Assembly: GCA_965207995.1 (NCBI GenBank)
Contig: OZ242299.1
Location: forward strand, 186,001-250,000
DNA length: 64,000 nucleotides
Source of the DNA: DAOUKH01 sp965207995
GTDB lineage: Bacteria > Chloroflexota > Dehalococcoidia > SHYB01
Reading direction: 5' to 3'
Part shown: positions 46,094 through 53,952 of the stretch, piece after piece
How the letters are laid out: each line of letters starts with the position of its first letter
How positions within the stretch are numbered: position 1 is the first letter of the stretch
Notes under the pieces: model-generated
What the model was told of the DNA's origin: nothing
Seen by the model: the letters and a program-made list of their open reading frames with translations, nothing else
Databases searched by the model: none
Made by a program: the position numbers and the translations under genes

Positions 46094-46723
46094 CTATCGA
46101 CCGCGGCGCAGGGCCAACGTTGCGGCGGCGCCAACAACCCCGCCCATCACAGCGGCGATGAGCGCGATCAGCCACGCCGACCAACCGCCGTCTTCCTCGG
46201 GCGCCGGCGGCGGTGGAGGCGTCGCGGTCGGCGTTGGCGTCGCGGTCGGCGCCGGAGTCGCGGTCGGGGGCGGAGTCGCGGTCGGCGCCGGCGTCGGCGC
46301 GATGTTGGGCGCGGTGTCCGGGCCTTCGCCCACGTAGAAGTGGAAGGCGCCGCGCGCCTCCTCGCCGTCTTCGTCCGACAGCGTGTGCCAGATGACCGTG
46401 TACCGGCCGTTGGGCAGCGACGGTGGCAGCGCCGCGGAGACGCGGGCGCGGTCGTCGTCGTCCAGCACGGCCGGCGCGCTGACGATGTCGCCGGCGGCGT
46501 TGACCACGTCCAGCGTCGGGAGACCGCCGGCCCGCCGCAGCTCCTGGGAGAACCAGGCTTCTACACGCGGCGGCGACTCGGCGAGCACCGCGCCGTCGGC
46601 GGGCTCGGAGCCTTGGCTTCGCCCGTGCGCCTCAACGGAGGCGACGAGCAGCGCTGCCAGGACTAGGACGACGGCGATGCCCACGGCAAGCGCCGCAGCA
46701 CGAAGGTAAACACGAATCGTCAT
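46094..46723 (-). CDS. CopC-domain protein with Pro/Thr stalk and membrane anchor
   Basis: 209 residues. A signal peptide ends VEA before His33. The CopC fold spans residues 33-133 (GSEPADGAVLAESPPRVEAWFSQEL, WHTLSDEDGEE). A PT-rich linker is followed by a C-terminal helix with RRGR. The position equivalent to the Cu ligand His121 of the neighbouring CopC domain is Glu (DGE instead of DGH), so copper binding is probably altered. GGAAGGGAG precedes the ATG. It lies 9 nt upstream of the CopCD fusion. Confidence 0.82.
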   Translation of the reverse strand: MTIRVYLRAAALAVGIAVVLVLAALLVASVEAHGRSQGSEPADGAVLAESPPRVEAWFSQELRRAGGLPTLDVVNAAGDIVSAPAVLDDDDRARVSAALPPSLPNGRYTVIWHTLSDEDGEEARGAFHFYVGEGPDTAPNIAPTPAPTATPPPTATPAPTATPTPTATPPPPPAPEEDGGWSAWLIALIAAVMGGVVGAAATLALRRGR

Positions 46724-46788
46724 ATGCTCCCTTCCTCTCGAGGAGCAGCTTACTCCTCCGGCTGCTCGTCTATCTGAAACGAATCGGG

Positions 46789-47226
46789 CTAGCCGAGCGG
46801 CCGGGGCGGGGGCGAGGGAGGAGCGGCGGCGGGGTCGTCGTACACGAGACCGGCCGCCGAGAGTGGAAGCAGCAGCGGCGGCGCCAAAAGCGGTAACGAC
46901 GGCGGCGCAATGCCGGGGGCGAGCGTCAGGCCTCCCGCCAGCACGTCGGGCGCGTACTCCACGAGCGCCGCGCCGGACAGAGCAGGCGAACCGGCGCCGG
47001 AGTCCGCGGGCGGGCTAACGGAGGCGTGCGGGCGGGTGAAGTCGTGGACGTGCCCCTGTTCGACTGTGCCGACGTGCCCGTGGCCCGGGATGCGCTCGGC
47101 GAACCGGCCGTCGAGCGACATGCCGAGCACCGGTGTGATCAGCGCCACCAGGAGCAGGGCCGCCGCCATCGAAAGTACCCGGTCGGCCCCGAAGCCGTCC
47201 AAGAGCGTCGTGCTCGTTGCCGCCAA
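46789..47226 (-). CDS. Hypothetical exported/membrane protein with His-rich segment
   Basis: 145 residues from a TTG at 47226, with AAGGAG 9 nt upstream. A hydrophobic N-terminal segment (VLSMAAALLLVALITPVLGM) is followed by HGHVGTVEQGHVHDF, a possible metal-binding patch, and a Pro/Leu-rich tail with a second hydrophobic stretch (PLLAPPLLLPLSAAGLV). I do not recognise a family. Its place upstream of the CopC genes suggests a metal-related function. Confidence 0.55.
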   Translation of the reverse strand: MAATSTTLLDGFGADRVLSMAAALLLVALITPVLGMSLDGRFAERIPGHGHVGTVEQGHVHDFTRPHASVSPPADSGAGSPALSGAALVEYAPDVLAGGLTLAPGIAPPSLPLLAPPLLLPLSAAGLVYDDPAAAPPSPPPRPLG

Positions 47227-47320
47227 GCGGACGTGCTCCTTCCGTCAGTCACACAGAGGAAAGGGTGTCCGCTCACTATACCACCGAGCCCTGAATGGGC
47301 CCGGATGGGGCGGCCCAGAA

Positions 47321-48397
47321 CTACTCGTTGCCCTCGGGCCCCCAGCGGCGGGATGCGGCAACGATGAAGAAGCCCACCGCGAGTGCCTCGACGGCCGCCG
47401 CCACGCCGATCAAGCCCAGCGCAAAGTCCGAAAGCTCCTCCTCGGCAGCGGGAGGCGCAGGCGGAGCGGAGACCGGCGGTGGGGGCGGCGGCGTGGGCCG
47501 CGGAGTAGCCGCCGGCCGCGGGGTCGGCGGGGGTGTCGGCGTTGCCGTCCATATGGCCAGCGGCGTGGGCGTGGCCGTCGCCGTGGCGGTGGGTTCGGGT
47601 GTCGCCGTCGGCTCGGGGGGTGTCGGTGTCGCCGTCGGCTCAGGGGTTGGCGTCGGCGTGGCCGTCGCCGTAGGTGCTGGTGTTGGCGTCGCCGTCGGCT
47701 CTGGGGTGGGGGTGGCCGTCGGCACAGGCGTCGACGTCGCCGTCGGCCTGGGCGTCGCCGTCGGCAGCGGTGTCGGCGTCGCTGTCGGTTCAGGTGTCGG
47801 TGTCGCTGTCGGCTCGGGGGTCGGCGTGGCCGTCGGCTCAGGCGTGGGCGTCGCCGTCGGCTCGGGCGTCGGCGTGGCGGTCGGCTCGGGCGTCGGGGTC
47901 ATCGGAGGCGCGAGCGTCCTCCAGGTGCCGTACTGCGACCAGGGACCCACGCCGTTGGCGTTCACAGCCCGGACTTGGACATCGTACGCCGTGTCCGGCT
48001 CCAAGCCGAAAATCTCGATCCACCGCCTGGTGATGGTGGTGTCGGTTACCTCGGTCCAGATGGGGTCGGTGATCTCCTTGTACCGGTAGTCGTAGTCGGT
48101 GATGGGAGACGCGCAGTCATCGCTCGGCTCCAGCCAGGTGACGGTGATGGTGGTCGTTCGGTAGCTGTCCACTCTGGGCGTGAGGGGTCTGCCCGGCACG
48201 CATTGCGCCTCGGCCGCGGGCAGGCTGACCAGGACTAGGACGAGCGCGGCGGCGGCGGCCACAATGGCCGAAAGCAGTCGCCGATACGACGCTATGGACA
48301 GGGAAAAAAGAATCGCCCTCGCCTCACCCAAACAACACAGTCCTACATTCCAGGCTACCACGGAAAAAATAAGCCGTCGCGTTGAAGCCCACTCCAT
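47321..48397 (-). CDS. FN3-domain surface protein with long Pro/Thr stalk
   Basis: Up to 358 residues. Start is uncertain: the ATG at 48397 has GGAGG only 1 nt away, and a TTG at 48331 with AGGA would place the hydrophobic signal sequence (VAAAAALVLVLVSLPAAEA) better. One fibronectin type III domain follows (RPLTPRVDSYRTTTITVTWLEP, GLEPDTAYDVQVRAVNANG), then ~150 residues of PTPEPTAT repeats and a C-terminal membrane helix (GLIGVAAAVEALAVGFFIVA). Likely a wall-spanning, membrane-anchored adhesin or scaffold. It lies upstream of the copper cluster on the same strand. Confidence 0.75.
   Translation of the reverse strand: MEWASTRRLIFSVVAWNVGLCCLGEARAILFSLSIASYRRLLSAIVAAAAALVLVLVSLPAAEAQCVPGRPLTPRVDSYRTTTITVTWLEPSDDCASPITDYDYRYKEITDPIWTEVTDTTITRRWIEIFGLEPDTAYDVQVRAVNANGVGPWSQYGTWRTLAPPMTPTPEPTATPTPEPTATPTPEPTATPTPEPTATPTPEPTATPTPLPTATPRPTATSTPVPTATPTPEPTATPTPAPTATATPTPTPEPTATPTPPEPTATPEPTATATATPTPLAIWTATPTPPPTPRPAATPRPTPPPPPPVSAPPAPPAAEEELSDFALGLIGVAAAVEALAVGFFIVAASRRWGPEGNE
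47590..47895. repeat. Tandem repeat encoding PTPEPTAT units
   Basis: Near-perfect 24-bp units (GTCGGCTCGGGCGTCGGCGT with minor changes) repeated about ten times. They encode the stalk of the FN3 protein on the minus strand. The opposite strand gives an artefactual Val/Gly repeat frame. Confidence 0.8.
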
Positions 48398-48502
48398 GCC
48401 TCCGTCACATGCCGCCGGAAGGCGTGCGGAGGCGCCGCAGCGGCGGTGGCCGAATCGGACGGGCCGGTGGTATGGTTGGGCGTCTTAAGGAGGTGCCGGC
48501 GA

Positions 48503-49063
48503 ATGAACGACCAGGAAAGCCGTGGAGTCACCGGGAAGACGCTCTACGAAGCCGAATTCGACCCGAAGATCACCAAGCACGGCCCCGTGGTGGCCATGCT
48601 CTGGGCCGTCGTCACGGTCGTCGGCATCCCCTTCATTCCGTTCGTGTTCCTCTTCGGCCTCTGGTACTACCCCGAGTTCCTTCGCCGCATGTCGGCCCGC
48701 CTCACCACCCACGCGGTCGAGATTCGCAAAGGGGTCTTCTTCCGTAAAGAGTCGACCATCCCGCTCGACAGGATCACCGACGTCCGCCTCTACGACGATC
48801 CGGTGATGCGCTTCTACGGGCTGGGCGGGGTCAAGTTGGAGACCGCGGGCCAGTCGGGGCAGTACGCCAGCAGCGAGGGAAACCTCGTTGGGGTGATCGG
48901 CGCGGCCGATTTCCGCGACCGGATCCTGCGCCAGCGGCAGCGGGTCGTGGACGGCGAGGAGGCACCGGCAGCCGCTCCCGCGCCGGCAGCCGCCGCCGCT
49001 CCGGAGGTCCTGACCGAAATCCGGGACATTCTCTCCAGGATCGAGGCCCAAGGCCGCCGGTAG
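48503..49063 (+). CDS. PH-domain (YdbS/bPH2-like) membrane protein
   Basis: 186 residues from the ATG at 48503, with an ideal TTAAGGAGGTG site. Residues ~28-55 form a hydrophobic hairpin (AMLWAVVTVVGIPFIPFVFLFGLWYYP). A bacterial PH domain follows: RLTTHAVEIRKGVFFRKESTIPLDRITDVRLYDDPVMRFYGLGGVKLETAG. An Ala/Pro linker and a C-terminal helix (EVLTEIRDILSRIEAQ) close the protein. Role unknown, probably membrane-associated. The enoyl-CoA hydratase follows 34 nt downstream. Confidence 0.85.
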   Translation: MNDQESRGVTGKTLYEAEFDPKITKHGPVVAMLWAVVTVVGIPFIPFVFLFGLWYYPEFLRRMSARLTTHAVEIRKGVFFRKESTIPLDRITDVRLYDDPVMRFYGLGGVKLETAGQSGQYASSEGNLVGVIGAADFRDRILRQRQRVVDGEEAPAAAPAPAAAAAPEVLTEIRDILSRIEAQGRR

Positions 49064-49097
49064 GGCGGAATTCCCGGCCCGGGTCACAGGAGCGCTC

Positions 49098-49943
49098 ATG
49101 CCTTCCAACGAAGTCCTCGTCGAGATCAAAGAGCGCGTCGCAACGATCACGCTCAACCGGCCCGACGTGCTCAACGCCGTCCACCGCGAGATGTTCGAGG
49201 AGATCCGCGCGGCGGCGCTAGAGCTCGACGACAATCCTAACGTCGGCGCCATCATCCTCACCGGCGCGGGCCGCGGCTTCTGCTCCGGCGTCGACGTCAG
49301 CGGCCACGACTTTGGAGCGAGCGCCGATAGGACGCCGACGGTCTACGCGTACGAGGGCGGTCCGGTCGGGATCTACAACATCCGCAAGCCGACCATCGCC
49401 GCGGTCGGCGGCCCTGCCGTCGGCGTGGGATTGGGCATGGCGCTCGCCTGCGACCTCCGCATCGCCTCCGACGATGCCCGCTTCACCACCGGCCTCGCCC
49501 GCGTCGGCCTCCCTTCCGTCGACGGTCTGGGCTGGACGCTGCCGCGTCTCGTCGGCGAGGCCAAGGCTCTGGAGCTCATCTACACCGCCGAGATGATCGA
49601 CGCCAAGGAGGCGGAACGCATCGGCCTCGTGAGCTACGTCGTGCCGCGCGCCGAGCTGCAAGGGCGCGCCTTCGACCTCGCGCGGCGCTTCGCCGAGGGC
49701 CCGCCCTTCGCCGCCTACCTCTCGAAGTTCATGGTGCGGAAGGGCGCGAATCTTGAGTTCGAGCAGTACCTTCCCCACGAATACGCCGCCTCGCTCAACA
49801 ACCGCTTCTTCGCCGGCCACGACATCGCCGAAGCCGCCCAGGCCCGCAAGGGAAAGCGCAAGCCCCACTTCAAGGGCACGCCGCTCACGCCGCGCGACGC
49901 CTCCACGCCCCGCGGTCACACCGAGTCCGACTCATCTTCCTGA
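49098..49943 (+). CDS. Enoyl-CoA hydratase/isomerase (crotonase family)
   Basis: 281 residues. ATITLNRPDVLNAVHREMF, TGAGRGFCSGVDVSGHD (oxyanion loop), AAVGGPAVGVGLGMALACDLRIASDDARFTTGLARVGL (second loop). The usual first-Glu position is not obvious (GLGMALACD in place of G-GxELAL), so activity may be isomerase- or hydrolase-like rather than classical hydratase. CAGGAG lies before the ATG. Convergent with the CoA-transferase pair, 7 bp apart. Confidence 0.88.
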   Translation: MPSNEVLVEIKERVATITLNRPDVLNAVHREMFEEIRAAALELDDNPNVGAIILTGAGRGFCSGVDVSGHDFGASADRTPTVYAYEGGPVGIYNIRKPTIAAVGGPAVGVGLGMALACDLRIASDDARFTTGLARVGLPSVDGLGWTLPRLVGEAKALELIYTAEMIDAKEAERIGLVSYVVPRAELQGRAFDLARRFAEGPPFAAYLSKFMVRKGANLEFEQYLPHEYAASLNNRFFAGHDIAEAAQARKGKRKPHFKGTPLTPRDASTPRGHTESDSSS

Positions 49944-49950
49944 GCCCGCC

Positions 49951-51276
49951 TTAGTGTTGGCCGAGCTCGGGGTCGAACTCGGTGCCGATGTGCCCCGCCT
50001 CCTCCAGCCGCGCCACCTCGTCCGCGCCGAGTCCTAGAAGCTCGCCGTACACGTAGCCGTTGTGCTCGCCGAGTCGGCACGGGGGTGAGCGGAAGCGGTT
50101 GGGGTAGGCCGCCGACTTCCACATGAGGCCGGGATAGCGGTGCTCGCCGGCGTCGGCGTGCCGCATGGTCTCGAAGAAGCCGCGGGCGTCGAGCTGGGCG
50201 TCGGCGTAGAGGTTGGGCTCGTCCATGATGGCGCCGGCCGCGACGCCGCCCGCCTGGAGCCGGCGCATCGCCTCGACGTGGCCCACGGTGCGCGTCCACG
50301 CAGCGACCTCGGCGTCCATCTCTTCTTGGTGTTTCCAGCGGGCGAGGACAGTGGCGAAACGCGGGTCGCCGGTGAGGTCGGGGCGGTCCATCGCGGCGCA
50401 GAGAGCACACCACTCGGTGTCGGTGGAGACCGAAACGGCAAGCCATTCGTCCTCTCCGGCGCAGGGGTAGGCGCCGTGGGGAGCCATCGTGGGATGACGG
50501 TTGCCAAGGGTGGTGGCGACGCGGCCGTTCATGGCGTAGTCGGCGAAGACCTCGCCGAGGAAGGTGGCGACGTTCTCGGTCTGGTCGAGCTCGATGAACT
50601 GGCCTTCGCCGGTTCGCTGGCGGTGGAGGAGCGCCATGAGGGCCGCGGCGGCGGCGGTCATGCCCGAGCCGGCGTCGGCGACGAAGGTGTTGTTGCGGTT
50701 GGAGGTGTCGAGGTCGGTGTAGCCCCAGAGCGAAGTGTGGCCCGCGACGGCCTCCATCTGCGGGCCGAAGGCGCGCCACTCCTGGTATTCGCCCGTGAGT
50801 CCGTAGCCCGGCATGCGGATCATGATGATGTCGGGACGGACTTGGCGCAGCGCGTCGTAGGTGACGCCGAGGCCGTCGAGCGTCTCCTTCGCATTGTTCT
50901 CGATGAGTAGGTCGGCGGTGCGGGCGAGGTCCCAGAAGATCGTCAGCCCGTCGGGACGGCGCAGGTCGACGGTCATGCTGAGCTTGTTGCGGGCGTGGCT
51001 CTGGAACATGGGGAACTTGTTCCAGGGGTTGGGCTCCGGCTCCCAATCGGGGTAGGCCGCGAGATAGCCCCCCTGGAGCAGGACGGCCTCCTTTGGCGGG
51101 TGGACCATCTGCCCGCGAGTGCCGCCGACGAACCAGTGGGTGGACTCGATGCGGATGACCTCGGCGCCCCAGTCGGCAAGGAACATGGTCGCGTGAGGGC
51201 CGGCCCAGACCTGCGTGAGATCGAGGACGCGAATGCCCCGCAGGATGTCCGCGCCGGCCGGCCCCGTGGGCGTCAT
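49951..51276 (-). CDS. Family III CoA-transferase, B-type
   Basis: 441 residues. IRVLDLTQVWAGPHATMFLADWG, ARNKLSMTVDL, GEGQFIELDQTE and the B signature MAPHGAYPCAGEDEWLAVSVS, ending RLGEHNGYVYGELLGLG. It carries an insertion near residues 50-85 (THWFVGGTRGQMVHPPKEAV) compared with other B members. The ATG at 51276 overlaps the stop of the A-type gene by 4 nt (ATGA) with GGAGGG upstream. Second subunit of an inferred A-B pair. Confidence 0.9.
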   Translation of the reverse strand: MTPTGPAGADILRGIRVLDLTQVWAGPHATMFLADWGAEVIRIESTHWFVGGTRGQMVHPPKEAVLLQGGYLAAYPDWEPEPNPWNKFPMFQSHARNKLSMTVDLRRPDGLTIFWDLARTADLLIENNAKETLDGLGVTYDALRQVRPDIIMIRMPGYGLTGEYQEWRAFGPQMEAVAGHTSLWGYTDLDTSNRNNTFVADAGSGMTAAAAALMALLHRQRTGEGQFIELDQTENVATFLGEVFADYAMNGRVATTLGNRHPTMAPHGAYPCAGEDEWLAVSVSTDTEWCALCAAMDRPDLTGDPRFATVLARWKHQEEMDAEVAAWTRTVGHVEAMRRLQAGGVAAGAIMDEPNLYADAQLDARGFFETMRHADAGEHRYPGLMWKSAAYPNRFRSPPCRLGEHNGYVYGELLGLGADEVARLEEAGHIGTEFDPELGQH

Positions 51277-52484
51277 ACCACGCCCTCCGCGCGGAGGCGG
51301 GCAAGCTCTTGGGCGGAGAGGCCGAGGCGCCCGCGGTAGACCTCGTCGTTGTGCTGCCCCAGCACCGGGGCCGGGGAGCGCAGCCGCCACGGCGTCGCCG
51401 ACATGCGGAGCTGCGGGCCGGTGTGGGTGACGAGGCCTGCCTCGGGGTGTTCGAGCTCATGCCAGAAGCCACGCTCGTGGAAGACGGGATCGGCCATGAC
51501 GTGGTCCACGTCGTAGATCGGCGCGGTGGGCACGCGGACTCTCTGCGCCTCGACCGAGGCCTCGCGCATCGTGCGGGTCAGGAGCCAGGGGAGAAAGTAG
51601 TCGACGTCGAACTCGTCGGAGCGCCCCGGGCGCGTGCGCTCGGTCGCGTTGACGAAGCGGGGATCGTCACGGGCCTCGGGATGGCCGATGAGGTCGGTGA
51701 AGGCCTCCCAGCGCCGGGGGCCGCCAAGGGTCATGACGTAGCCGTCGGCGGTGGGACGGATGCCGAGTCCGAGGGCCGTCCCCGGCTGCAGGCGGTGGAT
51801 TCGCTCTTTCGTGTGCTGGTAGGCGACGAGGTGACTGGTGCGGCGGTCCTGGCTGGCGGCCTGGGTCTCGAAGATGGCGAGGTCGATGTGGTCACCCGCG
51901 CCGAGGCGGACCGAGGCGTAGTAGCTCATCAGGGCGGCGACGGCCGCCGCCGACCCCGCCTGGTACTGGATGACGCGCCCGCCGAGCTTGGCCGGCTCGC
52001 GTTCCGGCACCCCAGTGGAGCACATCGCTCCGCCCATGCCGTAGGCGACGATCTCGGAGGAGCGCCAGCCCCGATAGGGGCCATTCTGGCCGAAGTTGGA
52101 GATGGAGACGATGGTGAGGCGGGGATACCGGCGGCGCAGATCGCCAGGGTCGAGCCCCAAACGGCGCATCGCGCCGGGACGGAACGACTCGACGAGGATG
52201 TCGGCGCCGTCGAGCAGGCCATGCAACAGCCGGCGTCCCGCACGGCCGGCGAGGTCAAGCGTCACCCCGCGCTTGTTGACGTTCAGCGTGAGGAAGAGCC
52301 CGCTCTTCTCGGGGTGTGGAACGTCGCCGGGGAAGGGACCAAGGCGGCGGGCGGGGTCGCCAACGCCGGGCCGCTCGACCTTCACCACGTCGGCGCCATA
52401 GGAGGCGAGCAGGCGGGTGCAGACGGGCCCGGCGACCAGGTTGGAGAGGTCGACCACCCGTACCCCGTCGAGCGGGCCGGTCAC
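51273..52484 (-). CDS. Family III CoA-transferase, A-type
   Basis: 403 residues from a GTG at 52484, with AGGA 7 nt upstream; an in-frame GTG at 52529 has no site. A-type features: VRVVDLSNLVAGPVCTRLLASYG, VKVERPGVGDPARRLGPFPGD, NVNKRGVTLDL, ISNFGQNGPYRGW, G-PEREP and GAGDHIDLAIFE, ending LGQHNDEVYRGRLGLS. Translationally coupled to the B-type gene. The 5' leader contains family 1 and family 3 repeats. Confidence 0.88.
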   Translation of the reverse strand: MTGPLDGVRVVDLSNLVAGPVCTRLLASYGADVVKVERPGVGDPARRLGPFPGDVPHPEKSGLFLTLNVNKRGVTLDLAGRAGRRLLHGLLDGADILVESFRPGAMRRLGLDPGDLRRRYPRLTIVSISNFGQNGPYRGWRSSEIVAYGMGGAMCSTGVPEREPAKLGGRVIQYQAGSAAAVAALMSYYASVRLGAGDHIDLAIFETQAASQDRRTSHLVAYQHTKERIHRLQPGTALGLGIRPTADGYVMTLGGPRRWEAFTDLIGHPEARDDPRFVNATERTRPGRSDEFDVDYFLPWLLTRTMREASVEAQRVRVPTAPIYDVDHVMADPVFHERGFWHELEHPEAGLVTHTGPQLRMSATPWRLRSPAPVLGQHNDEVYRGRLGLSAQELARLRAEGVV

Positions 52485-52598
52485 GCTGGTTTCCTCGAAT
52501 GCCGCATCCGTTGCCGTGCTCCGCGCCACATCATCATGGTTCGCGGGCGGGTTGTCGAACGGACAGGCGTTCGGGGGTCCGGCCTCCTCTCCTCACCC

Positions 52599-52623
52599 GT
52601 AGGGGCGACTCTTGTGGTCGCCC
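52599..52623. repeat. Degenerate family 3 hairpin repeat
   Basis: GGGCGAC at 52603-52609 and GTCGCCC at 52617-52623 form a 7-bp stem with a 7-nt loop, preceded by GTAG as in the copy at 22649. Confidence 0.5.
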
Positions 52624-52705
52624 ACCCCCTCATCACCACCACCGCCCATCGAAACCCGCCATCCCTCCCCTGCACGGGCGCGCCGCACCGCACCCGTCCC
52701 TGGGG

Positions 52706-52796
52706 CGGGGCATCACCCTAACCCTCCCCCGCAGGGGGAGCACCTTAAACCTCTCCCCCTCTGGGGGAGACTGAGAGAGGGCCGGGTGGGGTCGCC
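52706..52796. repeat. Dispersed hairpin repeat, family 1 (extended copy)
   Basis: Nearly identical to 22550-22635: GCGGGGCATCACCCTAACC, stem CTCCCCCGCAGGGGGAG, CACCTTAAACCT, stem CTCCCCCTCTGGGGGAG, ACTGAGAGAGGGCCGGGTGGGG. Apart from repeats, 52485-52811 shows nothing else. Confidence 0.8.
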
Positions 52797-52811
52797 CGCG
52801 CCACGCCGCCC

Positions 52812-52841
52812 TTGACAACCCCCAACCCCCTCCCCTACCAT
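52812..52841 (+). promoter_or_regulatory. Sigma-70-type promoter for the candidate non-coding RNA
   Basis: TTGACA at 52812-52817, 18-bp spacer, TACCAT at 52836-52841. It reads into a region without a credible protein gene. Confidence 0.55.
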
Positions 52842-52847
52842 CATGAA

Positions 52848-53540
52848 AGAACATATGTTCCCTGGCCCGCCATCCGCGAACGCGTGCGCGGAACGTGGGC
52901 CGCCAAAGATCACCCAAAAAGGAGGACCCGGCCCGACCGACCACATACGCCCACTTCTCGGTGCGGCGCTATCAGTGGACACCGCCACCGTGGCGATAAT
53001 GTCCATCCCGGCCCGTCCTCCCAACGGACCATAAGCCCGGAGGGTCGTCCCGCCTCTCGCCGGCCACGTGGCGACGACCTGCCTCCGTAACCGCTACGGA
53101 CGGCAAAGACCCCGCGCCGCGGATACGCGGCCCGGGGGACCAATCCCCGTCTAGCCCACGGGGTGCGCGAACCGCCGGCCTCGCTTCACCCACCGTGGTG
53201 GACCGGACCGTCCGCTCCGTCGCCACAGACGGCGCGCGCAACGACCGCCCCGCGTGGCCCGGCCCCCCCCCAGGCCGTACAAATCAAAGAACGCCGCACC
53301 GAGAAGCAATCGCCTAGCCAAGGCAGCCTCCTCCCCAAGGAGCGAGGCGAAGGGCCACCAACCCGGCGAAGGTCGCCGGACTCCGCGGTCTTGCATCGCA
53401 CACGCGGCGCGAAAGCGCGAGGACGGTCAGCCGCGCCAACGGTCGAGCCCACGCTCGTCCGCAGGCGCGATGCGTGGTGAGGCGCTGCGCAAGGACGGAG
53501 ACCGCCCGTTCCGAGCGCCGCCGAACGGACGCTAGGGCTA
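52848..53540 (+). ncRNA. Candidate large structured non-coding RNA (~690 nt)
   Basis: No frame on either strand resembles a protein, but the sequence is packed with paired segments. GGCCC 52864-52868 pairs with 52897-52901 around CCGCG/CGCGG (52874/52887). GGAGGAC 52921-52927 pairs with 53015-53021 plus an inner GGCC/GGCC, enclosing GGACA/TGTCC (52977/53000) and CGCC/GGCG. Others are CCGTA/TACGG (53085/53095), CCCCG/CGGGG (53110/53133) around CCGCG-GATA-CGCGG, CCCCG/CGGGG (53145/53159), TGCGCG/CGCGCA (53164/53235) around CCGTC/GACGG, CCGGCGA/TCGCCGG (53363/53373) and GCGC-GAAA-GCGC (53407). Unpaired stretches are A-rich. It lacks RNase P, tmRNA and SRP signatures. It has its own promoter and ends before a hairpin repeat shared with a convergent gene. 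Confidence 0.45.
52849..52860. promoter_or_regulatory. SOS-box-like palindrome (LexA type)
   Basis: GAACATATGTTC is a perfect 12-bp palindrome and fits the Gram-positive-type SOS consensus GAAC-N4-GTTC. It lies 8-19 bp downstream of the -10 element, over the expected transcription start, where a repressor would block initiation. Confidence 0.5.
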
Positions 53541-53552
53541 GCAGCGCGGCTA

Positions 53553-53616
53553 AAACCTCCCCTTTGGGGGAGCCACCTTAAGCCTCCCTCCCTTTGGGAG
53601 GGACTGAGGGCGGGCC
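53553..53616. repeat. Hairpin repeat, family 1 variant
   Basis: Stems CTCCCCTTTGGGGGAG and CTCCCTCCCTTTGGGAGGG, spaced by CCACCTTAAG and followed by ACTGAGGGCGGGCC. It is located between the candidate RNA (plus strand) and the 3' end of the DUF4387 gene (minus strand), where it could terminate both. Confidence 0.65.
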
Positions 53617-53621
53617 CGCCG

Positions 53622-53930
53622 CTACGGCACTTCGATTTCGAGGAGGGGGGCGTGTTGCTGTTTGCCGTCGATGTCGGTGTCGTCGGGGTTGCCGGCCATG
53701 ACGTTGCGGGGGATGGTGACTTTGATGGCGGAGGCGGGTTCGTAGACGAAGACCCTGACCTGGTCGACGGGGACGGCGTAGAGACGGGCGACGACCGATG
53801 GCGACACCGCCTCGGCGTCGACGACGCGGCGGAAGTCTTCGGGGCGGTCGAAGATGACGTCGAAGGTGCGGAGGGATGCGCCGGCATTGGCGCTCCGCAC
53901 GGCGCCGGCGATGTCTCGGAGCTTGGTCAT
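53622..53930 (-). CDS. DUF4387 domain protein
   Basis: 102 residues covering the whole DUF4387 family: MTKLRDIAGAVRSANAGASLRTFDVIF, VARLYAVPVDQV and IKVTIPRNVMAGNPDDTDIDGKQQHAPLL. The family is nearly always encoded next to an AtuA-like (DUF1446) protein, as here (22-nt gap), and probably forms a small subunit of it. AGAGGA precedes the ATG. Last gene of a five-gene operon. Confidence 0.9.
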   Translation of the reverse strand: MTKLRDIAGAVRSANAGASLRTFDVIFDRPEDFRRVVDAEAVSPSVVARLYAVPVDQVRVFVYEPASAIKVTIPRNVMAGNPDDTDIDGKQQHAPLLEIEVP

Positions 53931-53952
53931 GGGGCCGTCCTCTTCATGACGG

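Noticed and set aside
47590..47895. Possible CRISPR array because of regular tandem units
   Set aside because: Units are ~24 bp without unique spacers and keep an open coding frame for PT repeats; no cas genes are present.
47295..48089. Plus-strand open frame with Val/Gly/Ser repeats
   Set aside because: It is the complement of the PTPEPTAT stalk of the FN3 protein; the minus strand has signal sequence, FN3 and membrane anchor.
52843..53034. 63-codon ORF beginning MKEHMFPG just after the promoter
   Set aside because: No ribosome site, the ATG lies at the predicted transcription start next to the SOS-like palindrome, composition is unlike a protein, and it covers a region with strong paired RNA segments.
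52848..53540. RNase P RNA, tmRNA or SRP RNA as identity of the hairpin-rich region
   Set aside because: The GAGGAAAGTCC and ACAGAA cores of RNase P, the tRNA-like ends and tag frame of tmRNA, and the SRP GGAAGCAGCC-type loop are not found on either strand.
53186..53887. 233-codon minus-strand frame across the hairpin-rich region
   Set aside because: It runs through the antisense of DUF4387 and a repeat, is Ser/Pro/Arg-rich, and has no recognisable domain or start signal.
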